From Leptoclinus maculatus (taxonomy: Eukaryota > Chordata > Actinopteri > Perciformes > Stichaeidae), in assembly GCA_032191485.1 (NCBI GenBank), contig JAVDOI010000013.1, forward strand, positions 3,316,559 to 3,380,558: DNA of 64,000 bases, written 5' to 3'. Below, one piece after another: positions 23,501-35,284 of the stretch (its first letter is position 1; every line of letters starts with the position of its first letter). The notes beneath the pieces were generated by a model. It made no database searches. It was not told the DNA's origin and worked only from the letters and a program-made list of their open reading frames with translations. The translations under genes and the position numbers were made by a program.

Positions 23501-26500
23501 GCCAACGTCAATTGCTCTCAGATAGACAATCATCTCCTCTTGCAAGGGTTCAAACACTGTCAAACTTCCTATTTTGCTAGGAAATCCTGGTCTACCAGCA
23601 AAAATGTGCTCCACTGTCACTGGGAGAAGCTGCATGAGAAAATCAAGCACAACAGGATGAATGCAGTAGTCATGTAACTGAGACTGCAGTTCTTTTGGAA
23701 CTGTGACTTTTGCAAAAGCCTCCCTGAGATCTTCTCCATAGTGCACATCCCCCTTATTCTGGAAGACATCTCCATACTGAAAGCCTCCTTGAGAGAGATA
23801 CCCATAGAACTCCTTACAGCTCACTACAGATTTGCATCTTTTGTAGATGGAGCTTAGTGAAATGCACTGCTCCTCAATCAGCCTCTCTTTCTTTGAAACC
23901 ACTGTGCCCGATGCATACATTGCAGATGGTGAGAGTACCATGAACATAGTTTCCGTCTCTGTTTGTTCTAGTCGCACCTTCAATTCTGGTGAATTCTGGG
24001 TTAAAACAAATGGACTGTGAAAACTGACACTGACCTGCAGTGAGCTGAGTGGTACTTTTGGTTTGGCACTGGCCATGAATGCAGCTAAGCCCAACTCAGC
24101 ATAGAAGGCACCAGGGATGATGGGTATGGAATTGTGCTTGTGCTCTTTCAGGTAGAAAGAAGAGTCAGACAGCAGATCACAGCTGAAGACGTTGCTTTCA
24201 CTTCCTGTCTGACACAGCACAGGATGATTACTTGCTGTGTTTTTCTGTGCTGCTCCAATGATAACATCTCTGTCTGAGCAGTCAAACTGGTATTTAGGAA
24301 TAGGCAGTGGCACTGTCTCATATCCTTTGTAGAAGGTGTTCCAATTTAAGTGGACACCCAGTTCAAACAGCTTCGACATAACAGACTTTATCGTTTCATG
24401 ATCTTTCTCTGGCTGCACGGAGGCAAGAACAGCTGTGTCATTACCCAGAGATTCCATGATGTTTCTCTGTAGTGCCCTTCTTGGCCCTATCTCCACAAAC
24501 ACTGTATTCTTCTTTCCTTTGGTTGCTGAAATCACTGCTTGCTCAAAAGCTACTGGCTTACGAATGTTTCTAGCCCAGTATTTCCCAGTGCAGAAATCTC
24601 CCTGCTGGACTTCCTTGCCTGTCACTGTTGAGAACAACTCTGTGTCCAGATCATTCACCTGTAAGGAGCCAATTTTCTCCACAATTTCTGGCAGAATGGG
24701 GTCCATCAAGTGGCTGTGGTAAGCAGCTGTGACAGCCAGTATACGAAGGAACAGATTCTGACTGTTGGCTGAGGTGCTTAGCTCCTTATAAAGGCTCTCA
24801 ATTGCATCTGCATCACCTGAGAGGGTACAGGACTGTGAACTGTTGAACGCAGCAAGGCAAATTCTACCAGAGTAACAAGGGAGAAGAGCAGTTACCTCTG
24901 ACACAGCCATGTTGCTGATCACAAGCATCTTCCCCCCGGGGACTTTGCTCTGGAGCATGCTGCGGAAATAGATGACTTTTACCGCATCATCAAGAGACAG
25001 GAGGCCAGAACAGTGAGCGGCTGCAACCTCGCCAACAGAGTGTCCAAGTATTGCATCGGGCTTGACTCCCCAGTGTCTGAGTAGGGTGGTAATGCCAACT
25101 TGGATAGCAAAGAGGAGTGGTTGGACAACATGTGGGTTGTTGAAGTCACTACTCTCAAACTCACTCTCAAGTGTGTCCAAGATGTCCAGCGTACTCCGTC
25201 TTTTGAAGAGTTTTGCAATCTCTTTGATCTTTCGTCTGAATATAGGTTCGTGTTTGAGTAGTTGTTTGCACATGCCATGGTAAGTGACGCCATTTCCGCA
25301 AAAGACAAACACTAACCTCGGATCTGAGTAGGACGGGCGAATAGTTTTGCCCACAGTGGCACTTAACTTCTCTTTAAGATCGACTACAGATGAAACAACG
25401 ATGGCCTTTCTGTATTTATGCTTTAGATGGCTTCTCCTACAAGCTGATGTGTACAACAGAGAATCTAGATCAACTTTGCTATCTGCTTCTAGCTGTTTAA
25501 TGGTGTCTTCCGTCATCAGAGTAAGAGATTTTTGTGAATTTGCCGACATGACAAAATACTTCTCCTGTTTCCCACTATTCTTTTGCTCAATGCGTGACTG
25601 TTTGTACTGTTTGACAATGGCGTGTGCATTTGTACCCCCAAAGCCAAAGTTGTTAACTCCTGCAATTCTTGCACTGGAGGATTCCCACTTCTCTACTTCC
25701 ATAGGAACTTTAATGTTCAGGGCTTTGGCATCTACACTGGCGGACTCCTCAGAGTAGAACACTGAGGGAACGATGGTCTCATGCTTCATCATTAAGAGTA
25801 CCTTAATGAGTCCGGCCACTCCAGCAGCAGATTCTGTGTGTCCAATGTTGCTCTTCACAGAGCCGATACGTAGTGTCTCTGAACCAGGAGGTCGGGCTTT
25901 AGCGATGGCGTTGGAAATGCTTCCTGCCTCTGTTGGATCTCCAACTGGAGTTCCAGTCCCATGTGCCTCTATGTACCGGACATCTGCAATGTCAGACTCT
26001 GAGTAGATTCTGCGCAGGAGTTCCTCTTGTTGTGTCATGGAGGGTTTGGTGATTGGAGTGACTGAGTGTCCATCTTGGTTGACCGCTGTTTTGCTGATGA
26101 TACCCCAGATATTGTCACGGTCTTGTATAGCCTGTAAAGCAACAACAAGACTGAAATGGCTATGGATGTATGAATGCTATTTAGTTGGTGGAGAGACACA
26201 GGGCTAACAGGAACTAGTAAGTTGCTGATTAATATAACATTATGGGTACTGTTCCGATTTCCAAACACATTTCTTAGTTACGGGAAGTCAGAATCTGAAT
26301 TTTGCTCTACTATCTGATCGGGTTGCTTTTATAATAAAAAAGCACTTCTATTACTCTGCATATTCTGACCTTTTTCAGTGGCTTGAGGAGAACGACCCCG
26401 CAGCCCTCTCCTCTTCCATAACCATCTGCTCTGTTGGAGAAAGGTTTGCTGGTTCCTTCAGGTGAGATCATCTTGGCCTTGCTGAGAGCTACAAACACTC

Positions 26501-28410
26501 TTGGCTCTATGATACAGTTGACTCCACCACAAACAGCCATGTCACAATCACCTGATAAGATAAAAACACATTTCATAGTCTCACATTACAAATATCTGAA
26601 TGCATTTTTTTTACGCGTATCCTTGCACAGACCTTGTTTAATGGATTGACAGGCAAGATGAAGAGCCACGAGAGACGACGAGCAGGCGCAGTCTATGGAC
26701 AGTGACGGCCCAGTGAAGTTGAAGATGTAGGAGACTCTGTTTGCTGCAATACTCATGGCAAGCCCTGTGCCGGTCCAGTGGTTGATCACACTTGGGTGCA
26801 CGTGTGCAGCATTTGTCTCATAATCTCTGTTCATTAGCCCTATAATAAAATCAACATAAATACTGGTAAGAAAAGTGCACGTATGGATATTATTAAGAGA
26901 GTTAGATAATTCAAAGAACAGTAGATGAATCCGGTGGAAATATTACACAAAACTGGCAACATGTACCAAAAAACACTCCTGTCCTGGTCCCACTGGCCTT
27001 CTCCATAGGAATCCCAGCATTCTCCAACGCCCTGTAGACACACTGAAGGAGCTGTTTTTGTTGAGGGTCCATTTGCTCCACTTCACTGTCACTGATGCCA
27101 AAGAACTTGTGGTCAAATTCATTGAACCTGAAAATATTAAAAAACAATTAAATCAAATTTACTTATTTAGTGACCATGCGTTAGTTTTAAAGACCATATA
27201 TTGTAGAGAAGATGGACGCACACTGAGCTCTGATCTTATTGTTTAACCGACGTTTCGACCACGCTTTCTTTCTCAAGGCAAGTTCAATAAAGTGTCAGAT
27301 ACAGGTCTATATATGTATATGTATACATCACACACCTGTTCACAGTCAGTGGCATCATCAACAAGTTACAAGCGTACACCTGAGTTCATCACAATCACCA
27401 AACATTAGGTTAGGAGGATACATCTACATTTCTATCCATATATATTTTCTGACAGAAAGAGACACACTATAAAGATTTTTTTAGTACGTGCTAAAAATGT
27501 TTAGATGTCTCAATGACTCAGTTTAAGGAGGACAATTTAAAGTAAAGCTACAAAGAAATGGACACACCTGTTTTCATTTACTCATTACATAAAATAGTTC
27601 AGGGCCCAAGCTAAAGAATCAAACAATATAGAGACATAAGATTTGGTATAAACTTTACTCAATATGGAAAAAGTGTATAAGACTATCTGTACACACTTAT
27701 TTACAAAACACATAAGTAGGCCGTTCTAAATAGGTTATATAGTAAAGTTTAAATAGCATACCCGTCAAGGAGAGCAGCCTTGGTTGTGCGGGATTTACCC
27801 GGTTTGTTGTCATCAGGGTCATACCAGCTGGCTATGTCAAATCTCTCTTTGGGAATTGGCACAGAACAGTTTCTTCCATCCACCAGAACTTTCCAGAAAT
27901 TCTCAAGCCCTTCTCCTATTTGGAAAAAAAACGCATATATAGAATATATGCCCATTGTCTTTATTAAGTATTTTATATTTTCATGACTTCCCTGGGTATG
28001 CAAACTCAAAGTTAAAGGTAGAAACTGTTACATGTAATGAAAAAAAGACTTAAATTGAATAAAATAAAATGACACTTTTTTGTTTAGTTTTACAGGGATT
28101 CATTTGACCAGCCCCGATGGTTGTTAAAAGGTTATATGTGTCAAGTGAAAACATTGTTATCTATTAATTTCAGAGCTGATCTAATAATGTGGAAATTATC
28201 CAATTTGTCTGTAACTTTTCTCTGACCACTACAGGTATCTTAATATACACTGTGGGAGAGGAATTCATCTTTAAATGGCAAATATGCAGATAAAATATGA
28301 AGAAACAAAAGAAAACAAGCCAAAACTAAGATCCCAAATTCAAACGGCTTACCCCCTGGAAAATTGCATCCGATGCCCACCACAGCAATACTGTCTTCAG
28401 CTTCCTCCAT
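20585..28410 (-). CDS. pks1-like: Animal type I iterative polyketide synthase, copy B (2102 aa)
   Basis: Six coding exons on the minus strand: 28353-28410, 27762-27915, 26967-27127, 26633-26839, 26370-26551 and 20585-26131, totalling 6309 nt. Lengths of exons 1, 2, 3 and 5 (58, 154, 161, 182) equal those of copy A; exon 4 is one codon longer. Domains: ketosynthase with Cys177 (DCACSSS), His311 and His352; acyltransferase with Ser619 (GHSVG); dehydratase with His918, but Ser922 where HxxxGxxxxP has Gly; structural KR segment; ER-like segment without a clear nucleotide-binding loop; ketoreductase with VAGGLSGLG, Ser1871 and Tyr1884; acyl carrier Ser2039. A charged, Pro-containing tail follows the carrier domain, longer than in copy A. 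No thioesterase. A minus-strand TTCTCAG acceptor 15 bases before the ATG suggests an upstream untranslated exon. The gene is convergent with copy A, as expected from an inverted duplication. Its product and expression site are unknown. Confidence 0.94.
27236..27290 (-). mobile_element. Possible remnant of a Penelope-like retroelement in intron 2 of PKS copy B
   Basis: On the minus strand a TTGAGAAAG box is followed about 15 bases later by GTCGAAACGTCGG. This combination resembles the conserved terminal region of Penelope-like elements, where a CTGATGA box and a GAAAC box form a hammerhead ribozyme core. Here the first box is degenerate, so any ribozyme is probably dead. No reverse transcriptase was seen nearby. 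The assignment is tentative. Confidence 0.3.
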
Positions 28411-30455
28411 TCTGACTGAACATCACTGAGAACGAAAATCAAAAATCTTTACTGAGGTCAACGTCTCTCTTTCTACCTGGCAACATCGCATCCAGTAATA
28501 AATGTGTTCAGCATTCTTTAAAACTGTGTAATTAGTCCCGCTGTGTCGTGCACCGGTGCATCCTTACATCCATTTCGTTTGCCTTTTCCCTCAGTGATGG
28601 TATCACTGCCGCCTGATTCGTATAGCCAGCTTATTTTCTTTATTAAACATTAATGATTGATTGTGTTGGTGGCCATGGAGATGAAGGACTCCAGTGCACA
28701 CATTTATGGCCTTGCAAATGATTAGACGTCGTTTAATGAGTGAATAAATATGTTATCCCACGACGGGGTGACTCCGGGTCTTGTTTCATTGACGCTTATC
28801 GCAGTTATACCATAACTAGAAAATCAAACAATCACTCAAGGGAATTTTAAGTTTAAAAGTGGTAACGTTTTAACATTTAACGTCGCAACTTTGTTAATCT
28901 AATTATAATAATTTACCACAATTTAAGAACCATGATGAGTATTAATGAGGCAACAATGTTATCATTACCAATGCATAATGCATACATCACCGTAAGGAGG
29001 AGAGTGGCCTTAGTTTACCTTCTGTTAGCTTTATGTTGTGATTAGATACGTTGAGTTCAAGGTTGATGTTGAAAGATGATAAACTCTGGAAGAAATGGAG
29101 GCTTTTAATGACAAGCCATCATCTTCAGATGTTTTACAACATCCAATAGACCCTATGCTTCTTTTCCCATACAATGCAATGATGTGTATCATTTATTACA
29201 GAAATGACAATGTATTAACTTAACTTTGGACACATTATGCAACTAATATTTACCATATTCTCATGGGAACTGACAAAGACCACTTATAATATACATAGAG
29301 AAATTGTTTTAAAGTTTTAACAAACGCTGCATGTTAAATAACCTGTAATGTTCTCAAAGGTACCATGTTTACTTTTATTTCTACTGGGTTTTCCTTAACT
29401 GTCAAATCAGTGATTTCACTGAAACCAATCAATATTATGTCTTTGGTTTCATAGTTTGATAATTTGACGAATGGAGTTTCATAGAACGCCGTTTAAAGCA
29501 GCATCAGACAAACACCAGGTTAGTTCTTCTGGTGGTCATCTTAGCTGCAGCTGCCTGTGTATATACCCAGTGCATGTCCAGTACACATTGAGCTGTTATC
29601 TCTGTTTTATTGCCTTCATCAATCCACCGCGCACGCACACAGAGATCATAAGGATGTATTAAAGTCATTAACTCTGTTTGTCTTTATTACTCTCCGTCAA
29701 AAGAAGTCCAGAGGTGAGATCAGGGCGAACGTATTTGGGGAAGGCAGCTTGTGCCACGTCAGTTATTGAGGGCATTTATGCAACAACTTATGAACTAATA
29801 TCAACTAACATCACATGTTAGTTGATAGCGGCCTGTGCAAAAAAAACTAATGAAATGTCTTAACTGTTTCAAAAGGACTAAATAGTTGCTTTAAGTAAAA
29901 AAGCAACAAATATATAGAACCAAAATACATGGAGAAGAGATACAATAATACGTCACATTGACAATTAATCAAGTTACAATTCTGCTTTGTCATGTTGTGC
30001 TGCTAGCTGTTCACTTGTTCAATGTAAATAACTATGTTGTTGACCAAAAATATCAATTGTGTGCAAGTAGGAACAAAAACAAAAGGGATGGATTGTAAAA
30101 CTTGGGTTTAATGCCAGAAAATACAGAACATTAAGCGACATGAAGAAAACCCTATTATTCCACATTTTTAATCAAATATCCACTACAAAGCCATTATAAA
30201 AATGTATAGAAAAGTATTAAAGATTGTGATCATTTAGTTAATTAGAATTATAATCTTTACATAAGTTATATAATTTACTTAGTATTTTCTTTATTAGAAA
30301 TAGTGCCATGAGTCTACTGTATGTTAGTAAGTAAACAAACACAAAAAAAGAAAAATCATATCACGATAACGTTTTGACACGTCGGTGTCAGTGAAATATA
30401 TTGCAAAGAAAACCCTGTAGACGGAGGGATTGTGTTTCGGACCCACTCTGCCTCT
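28411..30455. other. Intergenic region between PKS copy B and the rdh12-like gene
   Basis: Two kilobases of AT-rich sequence. It must contain the copy B promoter at its left end and the rdh12-like 3' UTR at its right end. A minus-strand AATAAA at 30290-30295, about 160 bases after the dehydrogenase stop, is a possible polyadenylation signal. Open frames are short and unlike known proteins, and no RNA gene or named repeat was recognised. Confidence 0.5.
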
Positions 30456-33400
30456 TCACCACGGTATCGACAGCATCTGACAGCTCAAATCCCACAACTT
30501 CTGCGCCAGGACGTCGTCTTTACCGGCCGCTGAGCAGCTGGCAGGAGCACAGTCGCTGTGAGCAAAGACACATCAGAGAGGTCAATTACAAATTCTGATG
30601 AATCATCTCTTTCATACATTCAGTGTGGTCCTGCTCGATCCAATGCACAGTTCATATTTATGGTTCAGTTTGAGTGAATATTAACCAAATGGAAAACCAG
30701 GAACCGCTGTCTCAAGACATCACTTGTTCACCACCAATCATCCTCCGTAAAGGGATCAGGTGTTGCCGATGAGAAATATATACGACGAGCTGCATGTTTC
30801 AAACAAAGTGTACCTGTAGTATCCACCGCTCTCTTTCTCCAGCGACGGCTCCACCGCGCAGTAAATGCTCGTCTGAGCTCCCTGGGAAGAGTTCTTGGTG
30901 AAGGGGCTGACCATCTTCATTAAGAACTGCTGAGGGCCGTTCAGATGACGCCATAAATCCGTCTGGACGACTCCAGGGTGGAGAGAATACGTCGTCACGC
31001 CTGTGCCTGAAAGACACGTCACCACTTGATTTACCGTTACTGCACGACATGAGAGACACAGTGTGTGAACAATGGAGCACAACGCACACCTTCTAGTTTC
31101 TTAGCCAACGAGCGGGTGAAGAGGATGTTGGCCAGCTTGCTCTGAGAGTAGGCGGCCTTCTTGTCGTAACTCTTCTCGCTGTTGATGTCCTCCAGATTGA
31201 TGGAGCCCCAGGTGTGAGCCATGGAGGACACCGTGACAATCCTGGCCGGTGCCGATCTTTTAATCAGGTCAATCAACAAATGCGTCAACAGGAAGTGACC
31301 TGGGGGAACAAGGAAATGACTTTCATGTTGACTTTATTTGATTTTTTTTCAGCAAAAATGTGTCCCGATGTAAGAAACTTGTCAATTTCTAGGTTGTTTT
31401 TGTTGTAGGTCTTTGTTTAAACTGACACTCGGCAGTAAATAATGACAAGTTATATTTCAATCTGGTAGAAAACTGGGAGGAACTGTAACTGGTAGGCCTG
31501 GGTTGACCTGGAAATTCTTTCTGGGAACCCACTGTTTTAAAAAAGGACAAACCGTCAATAGGCCTCATCTATAAATAGTGAGAAGACCATTTTTACTGCC
31601 ATTTCTGCAAAATCTTATATTATCATTTAGAAGCGATCTACGTTTGATAAAACACATCTTTGTTTTGTGTTATTATACACACATGTTTAAAACTTTATAA
31701 ATGGGACCAAATGAATGCATTTAGGTGGAGTTAACAGGCAATCTCGTCTTTTCTTTTCCTCTCATGAGTAAAACAAACAGAGAGCTGGCCTCTGATGTAG
31801 TAGACTTTATCAGAACAATACAAACACTCAGGCTCCGTCGTGTGGCTCAAACGTGTACTACAGATATAAATATTAACAGGAATGATGGGATGTTTCTGAC
31901 CCTAATAAAATCTCCTGCGACCTATACACACACGAGGGCTGTATACAGGTGAGTGTGAGAGGTTTTAGAGTGACTTAGTGATCTTTCTTTTCTGAATATC
32001 TGTGTATGTATAAGTTCTGTTATAATGAAAGAAAGTTAAATTAGTGATAAGCACCAACTGTCCTAGTGGACATTATATATGTGGGGATTCTTTTGAGTGG
32101 ACCTCCCAGTTGGAGACATGGCTGATACGAGTGTGTGGACACTGAAAGCAAACCTTGTAGCTTCAGTAATTCACTGATTTTAGCAGAAAATCTAAATAAA
32201 TCTGCTCAAAAAACAGAACAAAGTACATGCAGAGGTTCATTTAAAATGGATTCTATACAACAGGACACCATAGTAGTAATAAATTGGGCATTAAATCAGA
32301 CACTAGGTGGTGTATTAAGCCCAGAAAAGTAGTTTCTTGACTCCTTTCCTCATGACACAGGTAAGAGGCTACATAGTGTTATTTACCAAAGTGATTGACA
32401 CCGATCTGCATCTCGAAGCCGTCGGCTGTTTTCCCATAAGGACAAACCATCACACCAGCGTTGTTGATGAGGATGTTGAGCTTCGGCTCTCCTGTGGAAC
32501 AGGACAATAAGAAGTTAAATAGTCTTGTCTCCTTAAAGTCCCTTTATGTGTACATTTATCTAAAATGATTGGGTTCACCTTTATTAACGGCTTCAGCGAA
32601 TTCTCTAATCGACTTGCTGTCTGCCAAGTCAAGTTTCATGCAAACAACATTTTCGCTGCCTGAGATTTCAACGACTTCCTTCACAGCGGCCTGTCCTCGA
32701 TCCATGTCCCTGCACGCCATGATCACCTTCGCCCCTGAACAGAAAGATGAACAGCAGTGAAACGTCTGTTTATTGCCAAGTACACATACAAGGAATACAT
32801 ACAATAAACACAGTGCAATAGTACGAGACATAACTTAAAAATACAAATAACAGTATATTATTGAAGTGACACGTGTGTATTAATAGAGAAAAGATCTGCA
32901 AGACCTTCACCCATTGCGTTAACATTCGTATCTTATATTCTTATGAGTAGAACTGTTTTATAACTTGTTGTGAAACAGTCGATCATATGCTTGTATCGTG
33001 TGACTTGTGATCCATGCAGCAGCTGACTGCCTGCACACATATCCTTATTGTATATTCACATGTTCTATGCCTTGAGGATAAAAACCGTATACATCTGTGT
33101 GTCTGTTGTTACACAGATAAAGCGACTCTTATACTTTAACTACCACGGCGTGAAACAGCCCCGACTCATGCGGAGAGTTCAAAGAGCAACTTCACAGAAT
33201 CCAAGAGAACTTTGACCTCCGTTGTGCGTTATCAGAACAGATTTGCAGGCATTCACACCAGCTGTAATCAGCCCGCAGTGTGTTGTATACGACCGCGGTG
33301 ATGCTTGAAACGGGCCGTATAACCGCGCAGTGACAGCCCTGATCGGACTCTGTAAGAAGGCTTTCCTGCCATCTATGAACCTTGGAAAACATCACACCAA

Positions 33401-34652
33401 AGAGACATCGAAGACTGCAACCATATTACAACATGCTGAGGAGCAGTTCAACGACAGCGCAAACTGGAGGATGCCCAACTGACAATGTATCAGGCAGAGA
33501 CTTTGGAAAACACACACTAGCTGAAAACTTTGTGTGCCATCAATGTGGCAACTTGGACATCGTCTAAGAGACTGCACACAATCTCCATGAAACAAGGAGC
33601 GGTGGGAGGGCTCGACATCAGCCGTCAGACTGGGGGGGGGGGGGGAGCAGGCGGCGGGGCGGACCCCGGAGAGGGACCGACCAACACACCCACATCACAA
33701 CACAGAGGGCGAGTTAACTTTAGATTCAGACTATGACAAACTTCCCACACAATCGGAGTTGTTTAAGGGGGAGTTCCCATGTGACCCTCCCTCCCAAGAG
33801 AATACAGGCAATTCAAAATGTGCCTAAACCACAACCTAAGAAGCAAATGATGAGCTTTTTAGGAATGACTTCATATTATACACAATGGATCCCAAACTCC
33901 TCAGAAAGAGAAGCACTCCTCTCTTCCATGATTCATGGTAAACATCTTTATGCTCCTGGACTGCTGCCTTTAATGACATAAAGAACGCATCACTGTCAGC
34001 TCTGACACTTGGACTACCTACACGTTGACCAAAGGGACGGTTACATGACATCAGTTTGGACTCAGCGACATGGGGGAAGACAAAGACCTGTTGCATATTC
34101 CTCTACTAGACTAGAGCCTGCAGCAGCTGGCCTTCCACGTGACATTGTGGGTTATGCAGATGGAGGGATTTTAACTCCAACTAGAACAGTAATATACATG
34201 ATGGAAGTAACAATGACAAATCCTCTAAGTGGATGTGAGGATCAGTGAGAGGTGTCGGGCCCACCTCTCCTCGCCAGGTCGATGGCTGTCTCCTTCCCGA
34301 TCCCAGTGTTAGCGCCGGTGATGATGACCGTTCTGTCGTCTAGTCTCTCAGCAGAGGACCAGGCAGCCCGGAAGACGTTTCTGCAGCATTGAGAAACCAG
34401 TTACTCAACCGTTAGTGACTCAACACAACTGGGTGTGATGTGAACAATGACAAAGCAAACATAGCTACAACAAATTAATACTTTTGCTCTCAACTAAGGC
34501 AAAACAAATACTTGTTTTAACTATAATGTAGCGATTAAATTGTAAACAAAACTAGCTAGTTTACCACTTGAGCACAACTAAAACTACACACATTATTCAG
34601 ACAGCTGGAGTGTTTTCATGAATATAAGAAGTCCTCACCTTATTGCATCCAT
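30456..34652 (-). CDS. rdh12l: Retinol dehydrogenase 12-like short-chain dehydrogenase/reductase (297 aa)
   Basis: Seven coding exons on the minus strand: 34639-34652, 34265-34380, 32579-32734, 32387-32491, 31090-31299, 30814-31006 and 30456-30555, summing to 894 nt in frame. The 14-base first exon encodes MDAIR plus a split codon, like the start of the zebrafish rdh12l protein. Classical SDR features are the nucleotide loop TGANTGIGKE, LNILINNAGVM (NNAG), catalytic serine in IVTVSSMAH and the YSQSK active-site Tyr-Lys. LHPGVVQTDLWR follows, as in the RDH11-14 group. Such enzymes reduce retinal or other aldehydes with NADPH at the endoplasmic reticulum. Unlike human RDH12 (316 aa), the N-terminus lacks an obvious membrane helix, so location and substrate are uncertain. 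It lies next to PKS copy B, on the same strand and upstream of it; whether that matters functionally is unknown. Confidence 0.93.
32768..32835 (-). repeat. Short antisense fragment resembling a fish LINE 3' tail
   Basis: On the plus strand the tract begins TTTATTGCCAAGTACACA and continues with AAGGAATA. That is the reverse complement of the 'TTCCTTG...CTTGGCAATAAA' ending also visible in the LINE copy at 36570-36605. It sits in the long intron 2 of the rdh12-like gene and was probably left by a heavily 5'-truncated insertion. Confidence 0.4.
33380..34160 (+). mobile_element. Decayed LTR-retroelement (gypsy/retrovirus-like gag-pol) remnant in rdh12-like intron 2
   Basis: The remnant is in plus orientation, antisense to the host gene. 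Near 33525-33580 a CHQCG zinc-knuckle start is followed, after a frame change, by what looks like the rest of a gag nucleic-acid-binding knuckle. Around 33795-33900 is a reverse-transcriptase palm-to-connection type segment (FLGMTSYYTQWIPN). Around 34010-34140 is an RNase H-like piece (DQRDGYMTS, RQRPVAYSSTRL). Frames are broken by stops, shifts and internal deletions, and no paired LTRs were identified, so this is a dead copy. Gypsy and fish endogenous retroviral origins are not distinguished by what remains. Confidence 0.65.
33632..33645. repeat. G homopolymer
   Basis: A run of about 14 G within the LTR-element remnant, prone to sequencing or assembly length error. Confidence 0.9.
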
Positions 34653-35044
34653 CTTTCTTTACTACAGCAGTCAGTTGGTTATCTGATGAAACACTGAACT
34701 AACTAAAAAACCTGAAAACGACTCTTCTATCTCAGTTTTAACGGCTCAGTAATCACACAAACTTCGTCAGGTTAAAAAGGCGTCAGGTTGAAATTTGGCA
34801 ATGCGGAACTGTCATTGTTATTACGTTTGATCGGCTGTAATTTCAGCCAATCGGCTGCAGCCAGTTTTCTTTCGGCCAACACTGATTGGTTGAGCTTCGA
34901 GCTTTAGGCCCGCCCTCTGTGGTGTGCTCGATTATAAATATGGGCTGCGCCGGAAGGGTGGGGAGCACAGCGATTAAAGGAAACTAAATTGTTTTCCTTT
35001 ATTGATAATTTAAACATATATAAAATATTGCAACACTTTTTAAC

Positions 35045-35081
<37 letters not shown>

Positions 35082-35284
35082 GTGGTAGTATTAATAATAA
35101 TATCACCATCATTATAATTATTATTAATTTTTGTACATACATACTTATTAAAACGCTGACATCTTCAATAATTAATTAAAGTATAATTTAATGCAAAGTA
35201 AAAAAATAATGAATGAATAATGATAAAAAATACCACATTTGACTGGTCACATTGTTTTATTTGTATGTTTTAATGATACAAAGG
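34653..35284. other. rdh12-like upstream region and AT-rich tract
   Basis: This is the probable promoter side of the rdh12-like gene. A CCAAT-type ATTGG occurs at 34883-34890 in GC-richer DNA, followed by an ATTATAAATA TATA-like sequence near 34930. From about 35035 the sequence becomes very AT-rich, with an imperfect (ATT)n array at about 35047-35085. No gene was seen. Confidence 0.4.
35047..35085. repeat. Imperfect (ATT)n microsatellite
   Basis: ATT trinucleotides are interrupted by ATTAGT variants, inside a broadly AT-rich stretch. Confidence 0.8.

Noticed and set aside
12438..28410. Reading the two megasynthases as FASN
   Set aside because: They are about 400 residues shorter, end after the ACP without a thioesterase, lack the ER cofactor loop, and have a different exon structure.
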